NCBI GenBank assembly: GCA_046262015.1 | Contig: JBHENN010000098.1 | Location: 1-21,204, forward strand | Direction: 5' to 3' | DNA: 21,204 bases | Source of the DNA: JBHENN01 sp046262015 | GTDB lineage: Bacteria > Actinomycetota > CADDZG01 > WHSQ01 | Shown: positions 1 through 7,015 of the stretch, piece after piece | How the letters are laid out: each line of letters begins with the position of its first letter | How positions within the stretch are numbered: position 1 is the stretch's first letter | Position numbers and translations under genes: made by a program | Notes under the pieces: model-generated | What the model was told of the DNA's origin: nothing | Databases searched by the model: none | What the model saw: the letters and a program-made list of their open reading frames with translations, nothing else

Positions 1-5
1 GCGCG

Positions 6-26
6 TTTGTGGGATTTTTGTGGGAT
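6..26. repeat. Two direct copies of TTTGTGGGAT, 11 bp apart, near the tRNA 3' end
   Basis: The 10-mer TTTGTGGGAT occurs at 6-15 and again at 17-26, so the copies are one helical turn apart. They lie about 75-95 bp beyond the 3' end of the tRNA-Val gene. Short helically phased repeats beside a tRNA 3' end can be arm-type binding sites of a tyrosine recombinase. No integrase gene is visible because the window ends here, so this role is only inferred. Nothing else recognisable lies in 1-99. Confidence 0.35.
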
Positions 27-99
27 CTGCCACTTGAGCAACGCTGGAGCAAAACCTGACTGGAGTCGAAACCGATCGATTACCTGCGAAGTCAGAAAG

Positions 100-171
100 T
101 GGGCGGTGCTGGGTTCGAACCAGCGACCCCTGCGTTGTAAGCGCAGTGCTCTTCCGCTGAGCTAACCGCCC
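100..171 (-). tRNA. tRNA-Val (anticodon UAC)
   Basis: Read on the minus strand, the sequence folds as a standard cloverleaf. A 7-bp acceptor stem pairs GGGCGGT with ACCGCCC, the D-arm region has the AGCTC...GAGC pattern, the anticodon stem is CTGCG/CGCAG around loop CTTACAA, and the T-loop is GGTTCGAACC-like. The loop gives anticodon TAC, which decodes valine GUA/GUG codons. The discriminator base at 100 is A. The CCA tail is not encoded, since the next bases on the minus strand are CTT. It lies 32 bp after the zur stop and could be co-transcribed with it. Confidence 0.95.
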
Positions 172-203
172 TGCGGCGCGACGATACCCGGCAGGCGCGC
201 CGC

Positions 204-614
204 CTACGGTGAGCACGCGGCGCACACGCCGAAGATCTCGACGGTGTGCGTGACGTCGGCGAAGCCGTGACGGCGGCCGATCCGGTCGGCCCACCGCTCG
301 ACCTCGGCAGCGACGACCTCGACGGACACCCCGCACGCGCGGCAGACGAGGTGGTGATGGTGGTCGTCGACCTCGCACAAGCGGTACATCGCGTCGCCGT
401 CACCGGTGTGAAGGACGTCCACGCCTCCGATCTCAGCGAGCGCCTGCAGGTTGCGATAGACGGTGGCCAGACCCACCCTGGCTCCCGACTCGATCAGGTC
501 GAGGTGCAGCTCCTGGGGTGTCTTGAACCCCGACGCCCTGCGGAGAGTGTCGACGATCGCCGCCCTCTGGCGGGTCGAGCGGACACCTGCCGCCTTGGCC
601 CGGCCGGCGGTCAT
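204..614 (-). CDS. zur: Fur-family metal regulator, probably zinc-responsive Zur
   Basis: This 136-residue protein belongs to the Fur family of metal-dependent repressors. Residues about 10-65 form the winged-helix DNA-binding part (VGLATVYRNLQALAE is the recognition region). The dimerisation and metal-binding part follows, with the family's DDHHHHLVCRACG stretch (residues 83-95) and a second CxxC (C131, C134). The two CxxC pairs would hold structural zinc. The ATG at 614 has a good ribosome site, AAGGAGG, and overlaps the znuB stop as ATGA. Fur and Zur cannot be separated by sequence alone; being the last gene of a znuACB operon, with a Zur-like palindrome in front of znuA, argues for Zur. 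With zinc bound it would repress the importer. Confidence 0.9.
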   Translation of the reverse strand: MTAGRAKAAGVRSTRQRAAIVDTLRRASGFKTPQELHLDLIESGARVGLATVYRNLQALAEIGGVDVLHTGDGDAMYRLCEVDDHHHHLVCRACGVSVEVVAAEVERWADRIGRRHGFADVTHTVEIFGVCAACSP

Positions 615-1477
615 CTCGCCTCCTTGGCCCGGGCGAGCGGCGAGACATGTAAGCCGGACAGGACGCGCAGGAGCCCGAAGACGCCGATCGCACTCAGGAC
701 GATGGTCGCTCCCGGAGCTACGTCCACATAGAACGCGAGGATCAAGCCACCCACGCTGACCGCGGCGCCGATCAAAGACGCGAGCCAGACGGTGGCGCGG
801 AAACTGGATGTCACCTGCTGCGCGGCCGCCACAGGCAGCACGAGCATCGCCGATACGAGCAGGATCCCGACCACCTTCATCGTCACGGCCACGGTGACCG
901 CAGCGGTGACCGCGACGAGCAGGTTGTAGGCGCGCACGGAGAACCCTGCGACGCGGGCGACCTCCTCGTCGAAGGTGACTGCGAACAGCTCCTTGCGGAG
1001 CGAGGCCGTGATCGCCACCACCGCGACGCCCGCACCGGCGACCAGCGCGAGGTCCCACGGGCCGACCGTGATCACCGATCCGAACAGGTACGGGAGCAGG
1101 CCCACCCCGGCCGAACCGGACAGGCTCACCAGAAGGATCCCCCCGGCGATGCCGCCGTAGAACACGATCGCGAGGGCGACATCGCCGGCGGTGCGTCCCC
1201 GCTCCCGGAGCAGCTCGATCACGACCGCTCCAACGACAGCCGCCACGAGCGCGGTGAGGACCGGAAGGACCCCGGCAAGCAGCCCTGCGGCGACACCCGT
1301 GAACGCCACATGGCCGATCCCGTCCCCCATCAGCGAGAGCCGGCGTTGTACGAGATAGATCCCGATGCTCGGCGCGGCGATGCCCACACAGGCGGCTGCG
1401 ATGAGCGCGCTACGCATGAAGTCGAAGCACAGGAACTCGAGGCCCAACGACGAGCACCCGACATCGAACGGCGTCAC
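611..1477 (-). CDS. znuB: Zinc/manganese ABC importer permease ZnuB
   Basis: This 288-residue integral membrane protein belongs to the ABC-3 family of zinc and manganese importer permeases. The N-terminus has the family pattern LEFLCFDFMRSAL, then IYLVQRRLSLMGDGIGHVAF, and about eight hydrophobic segments follow. It would form the membrane channel that works with the ZnuC ATPase and the ZnuA binding protein. I chose the GTG at 1477, one base after the znuC stop, because it keeps the conserved N-terminal helix; an ATG at the MRSALIA position would remove it. Its stop overlaps the zur start. Substrate choice between zinc and manganese rests on the neighbours, ZnuA with its His-rich loop and the Zur-type regulator. 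Confidence 0.9.
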   Translation of the reverse strand: MTPFDVGCSSLGLEFLCFDFMRSALIAAACVGIAAPSIGIYLVQRRLSLMGDGIGHVAFTGVAAGLLAGVLPVLTALVAAVVGAVVIELLRERGRTAGDVALAIVFYGGIAGGILLVSLSGSAGVGLLPYLFGSVITVGPWDLALVAGAGVAVVAITASLRKELFAVTFDEEVARVAGFSVRAYNLLVAVTAAVTVAVTMKVVGILLVSAMLVLPVAAAQQVTSSFRATVWLASLIGAAVSVGGLILAFYVDVAPGATIVLSAIGVFGLLRVLSGLHVSPLARAKEAR

Positions 1478-1478
1478 G

Positions 1479-2243
1479 TCATCTGCCCCCCGCGGCGCGA
1501 TCGAGCGGCGAGTCCCCGAGCTCGACCTCGGGATGATGGACGTGCTCGGCGTGCACGTGATGGGGATGGTGGGGGCCCTCGTAGGTGACCTTACCGGCAT
1601 GCATGACGACCTCCCGGCCGATCAGCTCCTCCATCGCTCCGAGCCCGTGGGCGACCAGCAGGACGGTGCCACCTTCGTGGTTGAAGTCCCGCAGGATGGC
1701 GGCGAAGCTCTCCTGATGGTCGAGGTCGACCCCCGACACCGGCTCGTCGAGAACCAGGACCTCGGGCTCGCCGGCCAGGGCCCGGGCGATCAGCACGCGC
1801 TGCTGCTGGCCGCCGGAGAGATCCGCGACGGGGTCGGCGGCGAGCGCCGACAGCCCCACCGCATCCAGGGCTTCGGCCGCGGCGCGGCGATCGGTCGTGC
1901 CATAGGGCCGGAAGCGGCGTGACCGGCCGGCGCGCCCGGACAGCACGACCTCCATCACCGATGCCGGCGCGCCGGGTGCAACCGAGGCCCGCTGCGGGAC
2001 GTAGCCGATCCGAGGCCACTCGGCGAAGCGGTCCAGCGGGGAGCCGAAGATGTGGACGCTTCCAGCGGAGAGCGGGACGAGCCCCAGCAGCGCGCGCACG
2101 AGAGTGGTCTTGCCCGACCCGTTCGAGCCGAGCAGAGCGACGAAGTCGCCCGTGTCGAGCGTGAAGTCCACCCCGTCGACGACCACGGCAGAACCCAGCA
2201 CGACGGTCCCGGCGCGCAGCTCGAAGACCGCCTCGCCGCTCAC
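1479..2243 (-). CDS. znuC: Zinc ABC importer ATP-binding protein ZnuC with His-rich tail
   Basis: This 254-residue ABC ATPase powers zinc uptake. The visible motifs are Walker A GSNGSGKTT (residues 39-47), Q-loop YVPQR (81-85), signature LSGGQQQR (142-149), Walker B VLVLDEP (162-168) and the switch histidine H199. After the ATPase core, residues 225-237 hold eight histidines in 13 positions (HHPHHVHAEHVHH), probably a metal-binding tail. The start is GTG at 2243, overlapping the znuA stop as GTGA. No clear ribosome site is seen, so translational coupling to znuA is likely. The tail could sense or buffer zinc on the cytoplasmic side and so limit uptake, but that is inference. Confidence 0.92.
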   Translation of the reverse strand: MSGEAVFELRAGTVVLGSAVVVDGVDFTLDTGDFVALLGSNGSGKTTLVRALLGLVPLSAGSVHIFGSPLDRFAEWPRIGYVPQRASVAPGAPASVMEVVLSGRAGRSRRFRPYGTTDRRAAAEALDAVGLSALAADPVADLSGGQQQRVLIARALAGEPEVLVLDEPVSGVDLDHQESFAAILRDFNHEGGTVLLVAHGLGAMEELIGREVVMHAGKVTYEGPHHPHHVHAEHVHHPEVELGDSPLDRAAGGR

Positions 2244-3142
2244 GAGCAGCCCAGCCCGGCGCGCAGCGCGGTGAGGTTGGCCCGCATCGCCGAGAGGTAA
2301 TCACCTCTGTGCGGCGGCCCTTCGATCGGATCGAGCCGCGCCGTGGCCGCGCCGGTCTCACGCGCCAGAGTCTGTGCGACGGCGGGCGAGACGAGGACCT
2401 CGAAGAAGATCATCGTCGCGCCGCTGGACCGGACGAACCGGACGACCTCGGTCAGGCGCGCGGCGGACGGCTCCGCCTCGGGGTCGATGCCGGCGATGCC
2501 CACCTGGTCGAGCCGGTAGGCCGCGGTCAGGTAGCCGAACGCCTCGTGACTGGTCACGAGGCTCCGCCGCTCACAGTCGGCCAGGCCCTTGCGGTACTCC
2601 GAGTCGAGGGCGCGCAGGTCGGCCTCGAGCGCCGCCGCGTTGGCGCGGTAGAGGCCCGCGCTGCCGGGATCGGCATCGCCGAGCCGCTCGGCGACGAGCC
2701 GGCCAATCGCCGCGGTGCGCAGCGGGTCGAGCCATACGTGGGGGTCGCGCGGCGGCTCGTCCCCGTCGTCGTGATCGTCCCCGTGGCCCGGCGGCTCGAG
2801 GAGGTCGTCCTGGCCGGACAGAACGTCGACCGTCTCGCCCCGGACATCCCCGAGAGCGTCTTCGACCGATGGCTGGAAACCTGCGCCGAGGAACAGGACG
2901 AGGTCGGCGCTCGCGAGCGCCCGGACCTGCCCGGGGGTGAGCTCGAGGTCGTGGGGCTCCGCGCCCGGCGGGGTGAGGTTCGTGACCTCGACGTGCTCTC
3001 CGCCGACCCGCTCGGCCACGAACGCGAGCGGATAGAAGGACGCGACCACGTCGAGCCGGCCGGCGCCGGACGCGCCCGAGCCGCTCCCGCACGCGGACGC
3101 GAGCAGGGCCACGGCGGCCACCGCAACCCGGGGACGAGACAC
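2240..3142 (-). CDS. znuA: Zinc-binding lipoprotein ZnuA (cluster A-I solute-binding protein)
   Basis: This 300-residue extracellular binding protein would capture zinc for the ZnuBC channel. The N-terminus is a short signal peptide ending in LLASAC, with Cys18 the likely lipidated residue. Expected metal ligands of the family are present: H64 (EPHDLELTP), H135 (DPHVWLDP), H199 (TSHEAFGYL) and D271 (ARLDPIEG). An acidic, His-containing loop (HGDDHDDGD, residues 120-128) sits before DPHVW, as in zinc-specific members. C190 and C299 could pair. The GTG at 3142 is forced, since an in-frame TAG lies just upstream, and it has no spaced ribosome site. A promoter predicted directly in front suggests leaderless translation. 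Confidence 0.92.
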   Translation of the reverse strand: MSRPRVAVAAVALLASACGSGSGASGAGRLDVVASFYPLAFVAERVGGEHVEVTNLTPPGAEPHDLELTPGQVRALASADLVLFLGAGFQPSVEDALGDVRGETVDVLSGQDDLLEPPGHGDDHDDGDEPPRDPHVWLDPLRTAAIGRLVAERLGDADPGSAGLYRANAAALEADLRALDSEYRKGLADCERRSLVTSHEAFGYLTAAYRLDQVGIAGIDPEAEPSAARLTEVVRFVRSSGATMIFFEVLVSPAVAQTLARETGAATARLDPIEGPPHRGDYLSAMRANLTALRAGLGCS

Positions 3143-3148
3143 CCCGCC

Positions 3149-3177
3149 ACACTATCGAGAATGATTCTTGTTAGCAA
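3149..3177 (-). promoter_or_regulatory. znuA promoter with Zur-type operator in the spacer
   Basis: On the minus strand a -35-like TTGCTA (3172-3177) and a -10-like TAGTGT (3149-3154) are separated by exactly 17 bp. The spacer contains a perfect 11-bp palindrome, AGAATCATTCT (3158-3168). Further paired bases outside it extend the symmetry to about 3153-3173. The AATCATT core matches the Zur boxes known from actinobacteria. Zur bound here would block RNA polymerase directly. The -10 ends six bases before the GTG of znuA, so transcription would begin at or one base before the start codon. Confidence 0.75.
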
Positions 3178-3223
3178 TAGGCCGGGGGCCAGCAGCGTGG
3201 ACCCACCTGGGCGATGCCTCCGG

Positions 3224-4237
3224 CTAGGCGCGGCGGCCGGCGAAGTGGTGGGCGATCTCCGCATGCGGGTCGTCGCCCGTTCGGTGCGACGGGCTCACGT
3301 GGACCGTCGCGTAGCTGAGCCTGGGGACCTCGTGGAGCAGGACGTGGTGGGCCCGCACCGCGAGCGCGTGTCCCTCCCGCAGGGTCAGGGACGCGTCGAG
3401 CGTGAGGTTGATCTCGGCGCGCAGGGCGTGGCCGATCCACCGCACGCGCACCTCGTCGACGTGCTCGACGCCGTCCACCGCGCCTACCGCCTTCTCGATC
3501 GCGTCGACGAGCTCGGGCGAGACGGCGTCCATCAGCCGCTCGTAGACGTCGCGCGCCGCCCCTTTGAGGATCGCGAGGATGGCGAGCGCGATGAGGAGGC
3601 CGACGATCGCGTCGGCGGAGGCGTATCCCGCGGCAACGCCGGCCGCGCCCGCCATCACCGCAAGCGAGGTTAGCCCGTCGACCCGGGCGTGCAGCCCGTC
3701 GGCTACGAGCGCGGCGGACCCGATCTTCCGGCCCACCCGTATCCGGTAGAGCGCGACCAGCTCGTTGCCGACGAACCCAACCGCCGAGGCCGCGAAGACG
3801 AGCGCGAGGTCGCGCACCTCTTGCGGATGCAGCAGTCGGTCGATCGACTCGACGAGCACGACGATGGCGGAGAAAGCGATCGTGAGGACGATGAACACGC
3901 CGGCGAGGTCCTCGGCTCGTCCGAACCCGTACGTGTAGCGGCGCGTGGGCGGCCTTCGCCCGACCGAGAAGGCTATCCACAGCGGGACCGCGGTGAGCGC
4001 GTCGGCAACGTTGTGCAAGGTGTCCCCCAGGAGCGCAACCGATCCGCTCACGACGACCACGAACCCCTGGAGGGCGGCGGTCAGCAGCAGCGCGACCAGC
4101 GAGATCTTGACCGCTCTGATGCCCTCCGCGCTGGTCTCGACCACCGGATCGACGCGTCCGCTCATCTCGTGCGAGTGGGGGGTCAGGACGCGGTGCAGGA
4201 ACCCCCGGATACCGCCGCCTGGATGCTTGTGTCCCAT
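3224..4237 (-). CDS. Cation diffusion facilitator (CDF) family zinc/metal exporter
   Basis: This 337-residue transporter of the CDF family would export zinc or a similar divalent ion from the cytoplasm in exchange for protons. Paired transport-site motifs are visible: H75-N-V-A-D79 in the second membrane segment and H183-A-R-V-D187 in the fifth, the His/Asp arrangement usual in zinc-type members. The stretch YTYGFGRAEDLAG (101-113) is also typical. Six membrane segments are followed by a cytoplasmic domain from about 235 rich in His (HALAVRAHHVLLHE). The N-terminus also has histidines (MGHKH, PHSHE). I chose ATG 4237; the reading frame is open further upstream but loses family resemblance. 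It ends 81 bp before znuA, so exporter and importer are adjacent. Confidence 0.9.
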   Translation of the reverse strand: MGHKHPGGGIRGFLHRVLTPHSHEMSGRVDPVVETSAEGIRAVKISLVALLLTAALQGFVVVVSGSVALLGDTLHNVADALTAVPLWIAFSVGRRPPTRRYTYGFGRAEDLAGVFIVLTIAFSAIVVLVESIDRLLHPQEVRDLALVFAASAVGFVGNELVALYRIRVGRKIGSAALVADGLHARVDGLTSLAVMAGAAGVAAGYASADAIVGLLIALAILAILKGAARDVYERLMDAVSPELVDAIEKAVGAVDGVEHVDEVRVRWIGHALRAEINLTLDASLTLREGHALAVRAHHVLLHEVPRLSYATVHVSPSHRTGDDPHAEIAHHFAGRRA

Positions 4238-4275
4238 CTTCTCGGTCGAAGCTCCGGGTAGCGGAGCCGTACCGC

Positions 4276-5181
4276 TTAGGCGGCCGGATCCGCGGCGGCG
4301 AACGAGAGCTCGTAGACGTTCTCGGGCGAGACCGCCCGGGTGTCGTCCACTGCCGCGTGCCACGCGAGGGTTCGCTCCCACGTCGCCGCGTCCATATCAC
4401 CGACGTGGTCGTCACTGCCGTCCACGAAGATCAAGGGTTCGCCGGCCGTCCAGCCTTGCAGCGCCCGCTCCGCGTCCACCCCGGGGAGCCGCTTCTGCAA
4501 CGCAGCCAGCCCGGCAAGGGGATCCCGGCGCGTCGCGATCAGAGTCTCTCGGGTGGCATCCCGGAGCGTCTGGACCGCGTGCGCCCGTTCTTCGATCAGC
4601 CGGGTGCCGACCACCAACCCGCTGCCGTAATGATCGAGGCCGGCCTCGTAGAAGGGCAGCGGATGGACCTGCACGCCCGCCCGGCGCGCCGCCGACACGA
4701 AGCGCGGCAACAGGTCGAGGTGGTCGGCGGTGACGTCGCCGTCACCCGCCATCAGGCCCTTCAGGGCGCGGCCGTAGGACATGTCCACGACCGGGCCGGG
4801 GACGAGCGAGAGATGTCGCATCAGGACCTGGTACTCGCGTTCGAAGCCGGACCCCGCCGGTCCGATGAACGTGGCGCCCTCGAGGTCCTCGAACGAGACG
4901 ACCGCCCGGCCGTTCCGCGCCTCCCGGCCCGCGACCGTGAAGAGCGCCATGTGCGGGAGCCGCGTGACCATGAACACGAAGCGCGCCGGTAGATCGGGGT
5001 TCTCTTTCTTGGCCGTCAGGAAGTGGGCGACGCTCGTCAGGCACGCGTCGTAGCGGCCTGCCGCGACCGCTCGGATGTTGTCGGGACCGGGCTCGGGATC
5101 GATGATCTCGACCTCGAGACCGTGACGCTCGAATATGCCGTTGTCTGCCGCCGCAACATACGGCAGGTGATATCCGGGCAT
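4276..5181 (-). CDS. NMT1/THI5-like solute-binding-fold protein, 5' end interrupted by TGA
   Basis: The 301-residue readable part resembles the NMT1/THI5 (SsuA/TauA-like) binding-protein fold: GYHLPYVAAADNGIFERHGLEVEI at the start, GRYDACLTSVAHFL, and a second lobe from about residue 85. The family's first strand is missing from this frame, but it lies directly upstream as an in-frame 13-codon piece with a strong ribosome site, cut off by a TGA that touches this ATG (TGAATG). The protein may be made by re-initiation, or the gene may be inactive. Neither piece has a signal peptide, and no cognate permease or ATPase is nearby, so periplasmic ligand delivery is doubtful. THI5-type enzymes of thiamine synthesis share this fold and are cytosolic; nothing here proves that role. 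It lies 38 bp upstream of the CDF gene. Confidence 0.75.
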   Translation of the reverse strand: MPGYHLPYVAAADNGIFERHGLEVEIIDPEPGPDNIRAVAAGRYDACLTSVAHFLTAKKENPDLPARFVFMVTRLPHMALFTVAGREARNGRAVVSFEDLEGATFIGPAGSGFEREYQVLMRHLSLVPGPVVDMSYGRALKGLMAGDGDVTADHLDLLPRFVSAARRAGVQVHPLPFYEAGLDHYGSGLVVGTRLIEERAHAVQTLRDATRETLIATRRDPLAGLAALQKRLPGVDAERALQGWTAGEPLIFVDGSDDHVGDMDAATWERTLAWHAAVDDTRAVSPENVYELSFAAADPAA

Positions 5182-5223
5182 TCAGCCGGGGCAATAGAGC
5201 GCCAGCCGCAACGCTTCGGCCAT
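5182..5223 (-). other. In-frame 5' fragment of the NMT1-like gene, ending in TGA
   Basis: An ATG at 5223 preceded by GAGGAGG (eight bases away) opens a 13-codon frame, MAEALRLALYCPG, that stops at TGA 5184-5182. It is in the same frame as the downstream gene, whose ATG follows at once. The peptide has the look of the first beta strand of NMT1-like proteins (RLALYCPG followed by GYHLPY), so it reads as the true N-terminus of the gene separated by a nonsense codon. Confidence 0.7.
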
Positions 5224-5351
5224 CGGCGATCCTCCTCGCTAGTCCGCCACCAACCCTAATACCGGGCCGCTATCTGCACCGCGCACCTACGGGAGCGACC
5301 GAGCCTCTCTAAGATGCGAGCACGTGGTCCCGTCGGCATAAGGGGGCAGGG
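5224..5351. other. Divergent intergenic region between NMT1-like gene and peptide importer
   Basis: These 128 bp must hold the promoters of two divergent transcription units. A TAAGAT hexamer about 40 bp before the importer start could be a -10 element and a TAGGGT on the minus strand another, but neither has a convincing -35. No palindrome that could be an operator stands out. Confidence 0.4.
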
Positions 5352-6977
5352 ATGGAGCGCAGGCCTGGGGATCGGGCATGGGTCTACCGCAGCGTGGCGG
5401 TGGTTGCAGCGGCGGTACTTCTCACCGGCGCGTGCGCGGGGAACGGCGACGACGGCCCGGACGCACCGGACCAAGCCGAAGTCCCGCAGGAACTCGTGGT
5501 CGGAGCCGGTGACGATGCTTACGAGACCAAGGGAGACACCGCTCAGGTCGGGCAGTACCCCGTCAACGCCAACATCTTCGAGGGCCTGGTCAAGATGGAC
5601 GCCGACTATGGGATCGTCTCCGCGCTCGCGACCGAGTGGGAGTTCGAGGCGCCCAACACATGGCGTTTCACGTTGCGCGACGGAGTGACCTTCCACGATG
5701 GTCAGCCGTTCGATGCCAACGCCGTCAAGTACACCTTCGACCGCGTCGCCAAGGCCGGGGGTGGCACGCCGGGGTTCGGCGAAGACTCGACGAAGGTGAT
5801 CGACGACCTAACGGTCGAGGTCACCCCGACGTTCGAGAACCGCCGCTTCGTCGAGCAGATCGTCCACCCGGAGTACAGCATCGTGGCCCCCGGCACGATC
5901 CCCAGCCTGGGCAAGACCCCCGAGGAGACGCCCGTCGGGACGGGCCCCTTCAAGTTCGTCGAGTACCAGCGCCAGCAGCAGCTCGTGGTCGAGCGCTTCG
6001 ACGACTACTGGGGCGAGCCGGCGACCCTCGACAAGCTCACCTTCCGGTTCATCCCCGAGGCGAACGCACGCCGGCTGGCCCTCGAGGCCGAGGAGGTCGA
6101 TCTGATCGTCGATGCTCCGCGCGAGGCGATCGCAGACCTCGAGGCCAAGGGGTTCGTGACCAGCCCGTCCGACGTCGGCGCTTACGAGGCTCTGTACGCC
6201 AACATCAGCGGCAAGAAGGGTTACACGATCCTGCAGGACCGCGCCGTACGCCAGGCTGTCAGCTACGCGATCGACCGCGACACGCTCGTGGAGGGGGTCT
6301 TCGAAGGCCTCGCCGCCAACGAGCAGACGATGATCCCGGCGCGCCTCTTGGGCGACAGCGCAGAGCTGATCGAGCCGTACCCGCACGATCCCGAAGAAGC
6401 CGCGCTGCTCCTCGACGATGCCGGATGGACCGAAGGCACCGGGGGGATCCGGGAGAAGGACGGGCAGCCGCTCACCCTGGAGCTGATCAACGGCTTCCCC
6501 ACCGCGCAGGCGCATTCGTCGGTGCCGGAGTTCGTCCAGGCGCAGCTCAAAGAGGTGGGTATCGACGTCAAGATCGTCGCCACTCCGGATACGCCTGCCT
6601 ACGAGGAACGGCTGAATGCGGGAGAGGGCGATCTGTGGATCGAGCAGGGCAGCCAGAACGACGCCAACCCGGCGTTCCTGCCGGCGCTGCTGTTCTGGTC
6701 CGAGGGGTTGTTCGGCGACATCGGGTATCAGCCGCTGTTCGCTCCGGGCGGCCAGTTCGACGACATCATCGTCGACGCATTGGCGACGCCCGACCCGGAC
6801 GAGGTGAAGGAGCTCGTGGCGCAGGCCATGAGCATCCTCATCGAAGACGAAGCCATCGTCATCCCCCTCGCCGGCATCTATCGCATCAACGTGATGTCCT
6901 CGGAGGTGCAGGGATTCGAGCCACAGCCGTCGCAGCTCCAGGTCCGATACGACACGGTCTCGATGACCGAGGGATAG
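5352..6977 (+). CDS. Peptide/nickel-type ABC transporter substrate-binding lipoprotein (family 5)
   Basis: This 541-residue extracellular binding protein belongs to solute-binding family 5 (DppA/OppA/NikA type). The N-terminus is a signal peptide ending in LLTGAC, with Cys28 the probable lipid anchor. The family pattern follows: NIFEGLVKMD, WRFTLRDGVTFHDGQPFDANAVKYTFDRV, GTGPFKFVEY and VRQAVSYAIDRDTL. ATG 5352 follows the purine-rich AGGGGGCAGGG. It heads a five-gene operon with two permeases and two ATPases. Members of this family bind oligopeptides, dipeptides, nickel complexes, glutathione or sugars, and the pocket cannot be assigned here. The nearby secreted carboxypeptidase makes peptides the simplest guess. 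Confidence 0.9.
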   Translation: MERRPGDRAWVYRSVAVVAAAVLLTGACAGNGDDGPDAPDQAEVPQELVVGAGDDAYETKGDTAQVGQYPVNANIFEGLVKMDADYGIVSALATEWEFEAPNTWRFTLRDGVTFHDGQPFDANAVKYTFDRVAKAGGGTPGFGEDSTKVIDDLTVEVTPTFENRRFVEQIVHPEYSIVAPGTIPSLGKTPEETPVGTGPFKFVEYQRQQQLVVERFDDYWGEPATLDKLTFRFIPEANARRLALEAEEVDLIVDAPREAIADLEAKGFVTSPSDVGAYEALYANISGKKGYTILQDRAVRQAVSYAIDRDTLVEGVFEGLAANEQTMIPARLLGDSAELIEPYPHDPEEAALLLDDAGWTEGTGGIREKDGQPLTLELINGFPTAQAHSSVPEFVQAQLKEVGIDVKIVATPDTPAYEERLNAGEGDLWIEQGSQNDANPAFLPALLFWSEGLFGDIGYQPLFAPGGQFDDIIVDALATPDPDEVKELVAQAMSILIEDEAIVIPLAGIYRINVMSSEVQGFEPQPSQLQVRYDTVSMTEG

Positions 6978-7015
6978 CGTTGGGGCGTCGTGCCGCCGGA
7001 TGACGCTCTGAACCG

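Noticed and set aside
92..403. Reading frame antisense to the tRNA with the familiar GSNP/GSNQRP-type peptide
   Set aside because: It is a translation across the tRNA-Val gene and the antisense of zur, a common annotation artefact.
5182..5184. TGA read as selenocysteine in the NMT1-like protein
   Set aside because: No selenocysteine-insertion hairpin is visible just downstream, the family has no such residue that I know of, and an ATG follows immediately.
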